NCBI GenBank assembly: GCA_013335425.1
Contig: JAAXVQ010000021.1
Coordinates: 1 to 9,997 of the forward strand
Source of the DNA: Candidatus Firestoneibacteriota bacterium
GTDB lineage: Bacteria > Oederibacteriota > JAAXVQ01
Length of the DNA: 9,997 nt
Direction: 5' to 3'
In this document: positions 8,044 to 9,997 of the stretch, piece after piece
How positions within the stretch are numbered: position 1 is the first letter of the stretch
Layout: the number at the start of each line of letters is the position of its first letter
The notes under the pieces: model-generated
Told to the model about the DNA's origin: nothing
What the model saw: the letters and a program-made list of their open reading frames with translations, nothing else
The model's database searches: none
Made by a program: the position numbers and the translations under genes

Positions 8044-8086
8044 CCAATCTCTACTCTCTAATCTCGATTTTCGATTTTCTATTTTC
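8044..8086. repeat. Imperfect 7-bp tandem units in the ilvB-ilvN spacer
   Basis: On the plus strand three CTAATCT-like units (CCAATCT, CTACTCT, CTAATCT at 8044-8064), one extra C, and then three GATTTTC-like units (GATTTTC, GATTTTC, TATTTTC at 8066-8086) occupy most of the 61-nt spacer. The transcribed strand is almost pure purine plus T, and unlike the GC-rich genes around it. The run ends 4 nt before the ilvN Shine-Dalgarno sequence. From memory, similar GATTTTC-type runs occur as dispersed intergenic repeats in several environmental bacterial genomes. Copy number could vary by slippage and change the distance between the two subunit genes. Confidence 0.7.
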
Positions 8087-8090
8087 TGTT

Positions 8091-9770
8091 CTACGCCAGT
8101 TCCCCGAGCATTTCATGGATGGGCGCGCCGGCCGGCACCATGGGAAACACGTTTTCTTCCGGCTCTACGATGCAGTCCACCAAGACCGGCCCGGGCGTGG
8201 CAAACGCTTTTTTCAAGGTCGTGCTCAATTGCGCCGGATCCGACACCCGCAACCCCGTGGCGCCGAAAGCTTCGGCCAATTTCACGAAATCCACGGAATC
8301 CTTGATGATGGTTGAAGAATAACGCTTGCCGTGGAAAAGTTCCTGCCATTGACGGACCATGCCCAAAAAGCCGTTGTTGAGTAAAATAATTTTCACCGGC
8401 AGCTTATTCACCACGGCCGTGGCCAATTCCTGCATGTTCATCTGAAAGCTGCCGTCGCCGGTCACCACGGCCACCGGCTTGCCCGGCAAGGCCACCTGTG
8501 CGCCCAGGGCAGCGGGAAACCCATAGCCCATGGTGCCCAAACCGCCGGAGGAAGCCCACTGCCGGGGGCGGTCAAACTTATAAAACTGCGCGGTCCACAT
8601 TTGGTGCTGCCCCACGTCGGTAGCCACGAACAAGTCGGAGCCCCCCGCGCCGTACAAGGCCTCGATCACGGCCTGCGGCTTGATTTTCGCGGACTGGCGG
8701 TCATACGTCAGCGGGTATTTCTGCAGCCATTCGTTGAGCTGCACCCACCAGGCATCACAGGTGCGCGGTTGTAACTCCTTCAATAGACCCTGGAGCGCCA
8801 GTTTGGCGTCCGCCACCACGGGCACGTCCACGGACACGATCTTGGAAATGCTGGCCGGATCAACGTCAATGTGAATGATCTTGGCATCCGGGGCGAAATG
8901 GTCCACGCGTCCGGTCACCCGGTCGTCAAAACGTGCGCCCACGGCAATAATCACGTCGGAACCCTGCACGGCGTAGTTGGCCGTGCGCGTGCCGTGCATG
9001 CCCAGCATGCCGACAAACTGCTTGTGCGTGCCGGGAAACGCCCCCAAGCCCATGAGGGTCAGGGTGACCGGCGCATTGATTTTTTCAGCCAAAGCTTTTA
9101 ATTCAGCAGAAGCATCGGACAAGATCACACCGCCCCCGGCATAGATCAAGGGGCGTTCGGCTGCGGCAATCACGGCTGCGGCTTTTTTCAACTGATTGAG
9201 ATGCGGCTCCACGTTCGGTCGGTAGCTGCGCATTTCCACGTGGTCGCGGTAAACCGGCACACACTTGGCCGTGGTGATGTCCTTGGGCAAATCCACCAGC
9301 ACCGGCCCCGGACGCCCGGTGGTCGCGATATAAAACGCTTCCTCGATCACGGGCGCAATGTCCGCCACGTTCTTCACCAGGTAATTGTGTTTGGTGATTG
9401 GCCGGGTGATGCCGGTGATGTCCGCTTCCTGAAAGGCGTCATTGCCGATTAACGGCGTCGCCACCTGACCCGTAAACACCACCATGGGAATCGAATCCAT
9501 ATAGGCCGTGGCAATGCCCGTCACCAAGTTGGTCGCCCCGGGTCCGGACGTGGCCAAGCATACGCCCGGCTTGCCCGTGGCGCGGCTGTAGCCGTCGGCC
9601 ATGTGCGCCCCGCCTTGTTCATGCCGCGGCAAAATCACCTTCAGGTCCGCGGAAAACAAAGCATCGAAAATAGGCAGCAAAACGCCGCCCGGATATCCGA
9701 AAAGAACTTCCACGCCCTGGCGCTTCAGGCTGTCGACAAAAATCTGTGCGCCGGAAATTTCAGTACTCAT
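8091..9770 (-). CDS. ilvB: Acetolactate synthase large (catalytic) subunit
   Basis: ThDP-dependent acetohydroxyacid synthase that joins two pyruvates to acetolactate (valine, leucine) or pyruvate and 2-oxobutanoate to acetohydroxybutyrate (isoleucine). The 559 residues have the normal three-domain layout: an N-terminal pyrimidine-binding domain (about 5-170), a central FAD-binding domain (about 190-330), and a C-terminal ThDP domain (about 370-545). Seen: [13 protein letters not shown] with catalytic Glu51; [10 protein letters not shown] in the central domain; and the ThDP motif from GDGSF (438-442) to NN (465-466). Features of an anabolic AHAS (the RFDDR segment and the adjacent ilvN) argue against a catabolic AlsS or another ThDP enzyme. 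The ATG at 9770 has GGAGG 5 nt upstream; an in-frame TTG at 9782 overlaps that site and is unlikely. The gene lies 147 nt after ilvD. Confidence 0.97.
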   Translation of the reverse strand: MSTEISGAQIFVDSLKRQGVEVLFGYPGGVLLPIFDALFSADLKVILPRHEQGGAHMADGYSRATGKPGVCLATSGPGATNLVTGIATAYMDSIPMVVFTGQVATPLIGNDAFQEADITGITRPITKHNYLVKNVADIAPVIEEAFYIATTGRPGPVLVDLPKDITTAKCVPVYRDHVEMRSYRPNVEPHLNQLKKAAAVIAAAERPLIYAGGGVILSDASAELKALAEKINAPVTLTLMGLGAFPGTHKQFVGMLGMHGTRTANYAVQGSDVIIAVGARFDDRVTGRVDHFAPDAKIIHIDVDPASISKIVSVDVPVVADAKLALQGLLKELQPRTCDAWWVQLNEWLQKYPLTYDRQSAKIKPQAVIEALYGAGGSDLFVATDVGQHQMWTAQFYKFDRPRQWASSGGLGTMGYGFPAALGAQVALPGKPVAVVTGDGSFQMNMQELATAVVNKLPVKIILLNNGFLGMVRQWQELFHGKRYSSTIIKDSVDFVKLAEAFGATGLRVSDPAQLSTTLKKAFATPGPVLVDCIVEPEENVFPMVPAGAPIHEMLGELA

Positions 9771-9780
9771 AAAAGCCTCC
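9768..9780 (-). promoter_or_regulatory. Ribosome binding site deciding the ilvB start
   Basis: A full GGAGG (9780-9776) precedes ATG (9770-9768) by 5 nt on the minus strand. The in-frame TTG at 9782 would overlap this sequence and has no comparable site of its own. Confidence 0.75.
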
Positions 9781-9805
9781 AAGTAAAGCTAAACATCGTT
9801 ATAAT

Positions 9806-9909
9806 TTTCACCGCAAAGGCGCAAAGATCGCAAAGAAAGCTCCCCCCCGAACTTTGCCTGCCGCTTGGGCCGGATTTTCCTTTGCGACCTTTGCGCCTTT
9901 GCGGTGAAA
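9806..9909. repeat. Long inverted repeat, GCAAAG family, copy 2 (ilvD-ilvB spacer)
   Basis: Two 30-nt arms (9806-9835 and 9880-9909) pair at 29 of 30 positions around a 44-nt spacer. Each arm holds three GCAAAG units; in the left arm they lie at 9813-9818, 9821-9826 and 9830-9835, so the arm is itself a short 8-9 nt tandem repeat. The outer ends, TTTCACCGCAAAGGCGC, match copy 1 (2201-2303) except for one base. The structure starts 8 nt after the ilvD stop. It is followed in the transcript by AAAATTATAAC rather than a U-run, so it is not a classic intrinsic terminator. The spacer includes a run of seven C residues and has no coding potential that I can support. Confidence 0.92.
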
Positions 9910-9917
9910 TTTCGCTT

Positions 9918-9997
9918 TTACTTCAACACCGCGCCCGTGGAACCCGAGGTCACCAACCGGGCATAACGCCCCAGCACGCCCATGTACGCTTTGAGCG
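9918..9997 (-). CDS. ilvD: Dihydroxy-acid dehydratase, C-terminal end (partial)
   Basis: Only the last 25 codons and the TAA stop lie in the window; the gene continues past the right edge. The reading frame ends LGRYARLVTSGSTGAVLK, which matches the conserved C-terminus of IlvD (family pattern L.RYA.LV.SA..GAVL). IlvD is an iron-sulfur enzyme that dehydrates dihydroxy acids from the IlvC reaction to 2-oxoisovalerate and 2-oxo-3-methylvalerate. Position directly upstream of ilvB supports the call. The visible part contains none of the cluster cysteines, so identity rests on the tail sequence and on context. Confidence 0.88.
   Translation of the reverse strand, partial: LKAYMGVLGRYARLVTSGSTGAVLK

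Noticed and set aside
9783..9805. TATAAC-like -10 element between the inverted repeat and ilvB on the minus strand, suggesting an internal promoter.
   Set aside because: No convincing -35 hexamer occurs 16-18 nt upstream; that region is the GCAAAG repeat arm. An internal promoter cannot be supported from sequence alone.

Overview
The window holds one long co-directional gene cluster for branched-chain amino acid synthesis, read entirely from the minus strand (right to left). In transcription order it is ilvD (last 25 codons only, cut by the right edge), ilvB, ilvN, ilvC, a PssA-family membrane protein gene, leuA, leuC, leuD, leuB and asd. Gaps are short: ilvC overlaps the pssA-like gene by 19 bp, the pssA-like gene and leuA are 4 nt apart, leuC and leuD share an ATGA overlap, and the longest spacer is 147 nt. 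Almost every start has a clear Shine-Dalgarno sequence. This fits a single operon, or a few overlapping transcripts. I see no promoter or amino-acid-responsive leader; these probably lie upstream of ilvD, outside the window.

Metabolically the set is coherent. IlvBN (acetohydroxyacid synthase), IlvC and IlvD make the 2-oxo acids of valine and isoleucine. LeuA, LeuCD and LeuB convert 2-oxoisovalerate to 2-oxoisocaproate for leucine. Asd makes aspartate semialdehyde, which leads to threonine (and so isoleucine), methionine, lysine and diaminopimelate. From general knowledge, the order ilvBNC-(psd)-pssA-leuACDB-asd resembles clusters in Geobacter-like Deltaproteobacteria and other Gram-negative phyla. 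Here psd is absent, and the PssA-family protein has lost nearly all of the CDP-alcohol phosphotransferase signature. That is the most interesting protein-level signal.

The spacers carry three kinds of repeated DNA: two copies of a long GCAAAG-rich inverted repeat (ilvD/ilvB and leuD/leuB spacers), one perfect 30-bp palindrome (leuB/asd), and a run of imperfect 7-bp tandem units (ilvB/ilvN). Only the 114-nt ilvN/ilvC spacer, among those over 60 nt, has no obvious repeat.

Organism: a fairly GC-rich, free-living, probably Gram-negative bacterium that makes its own amino acids. The repeat style and operon layout suggest an uncultured lineage, perhaps of the PVC superphylum (Verrucomicrobiota, Kiritimatiellota, Lentisphaerota), Omnitrophota or a deltaproteobacterial group. 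This placement is a low-confidence inference. Apart from the divergent pssA-like gene and the repeats, this is conserved primary metabolism; I found no defence system, mobile-element gene, CRISPR array or RNA gene.
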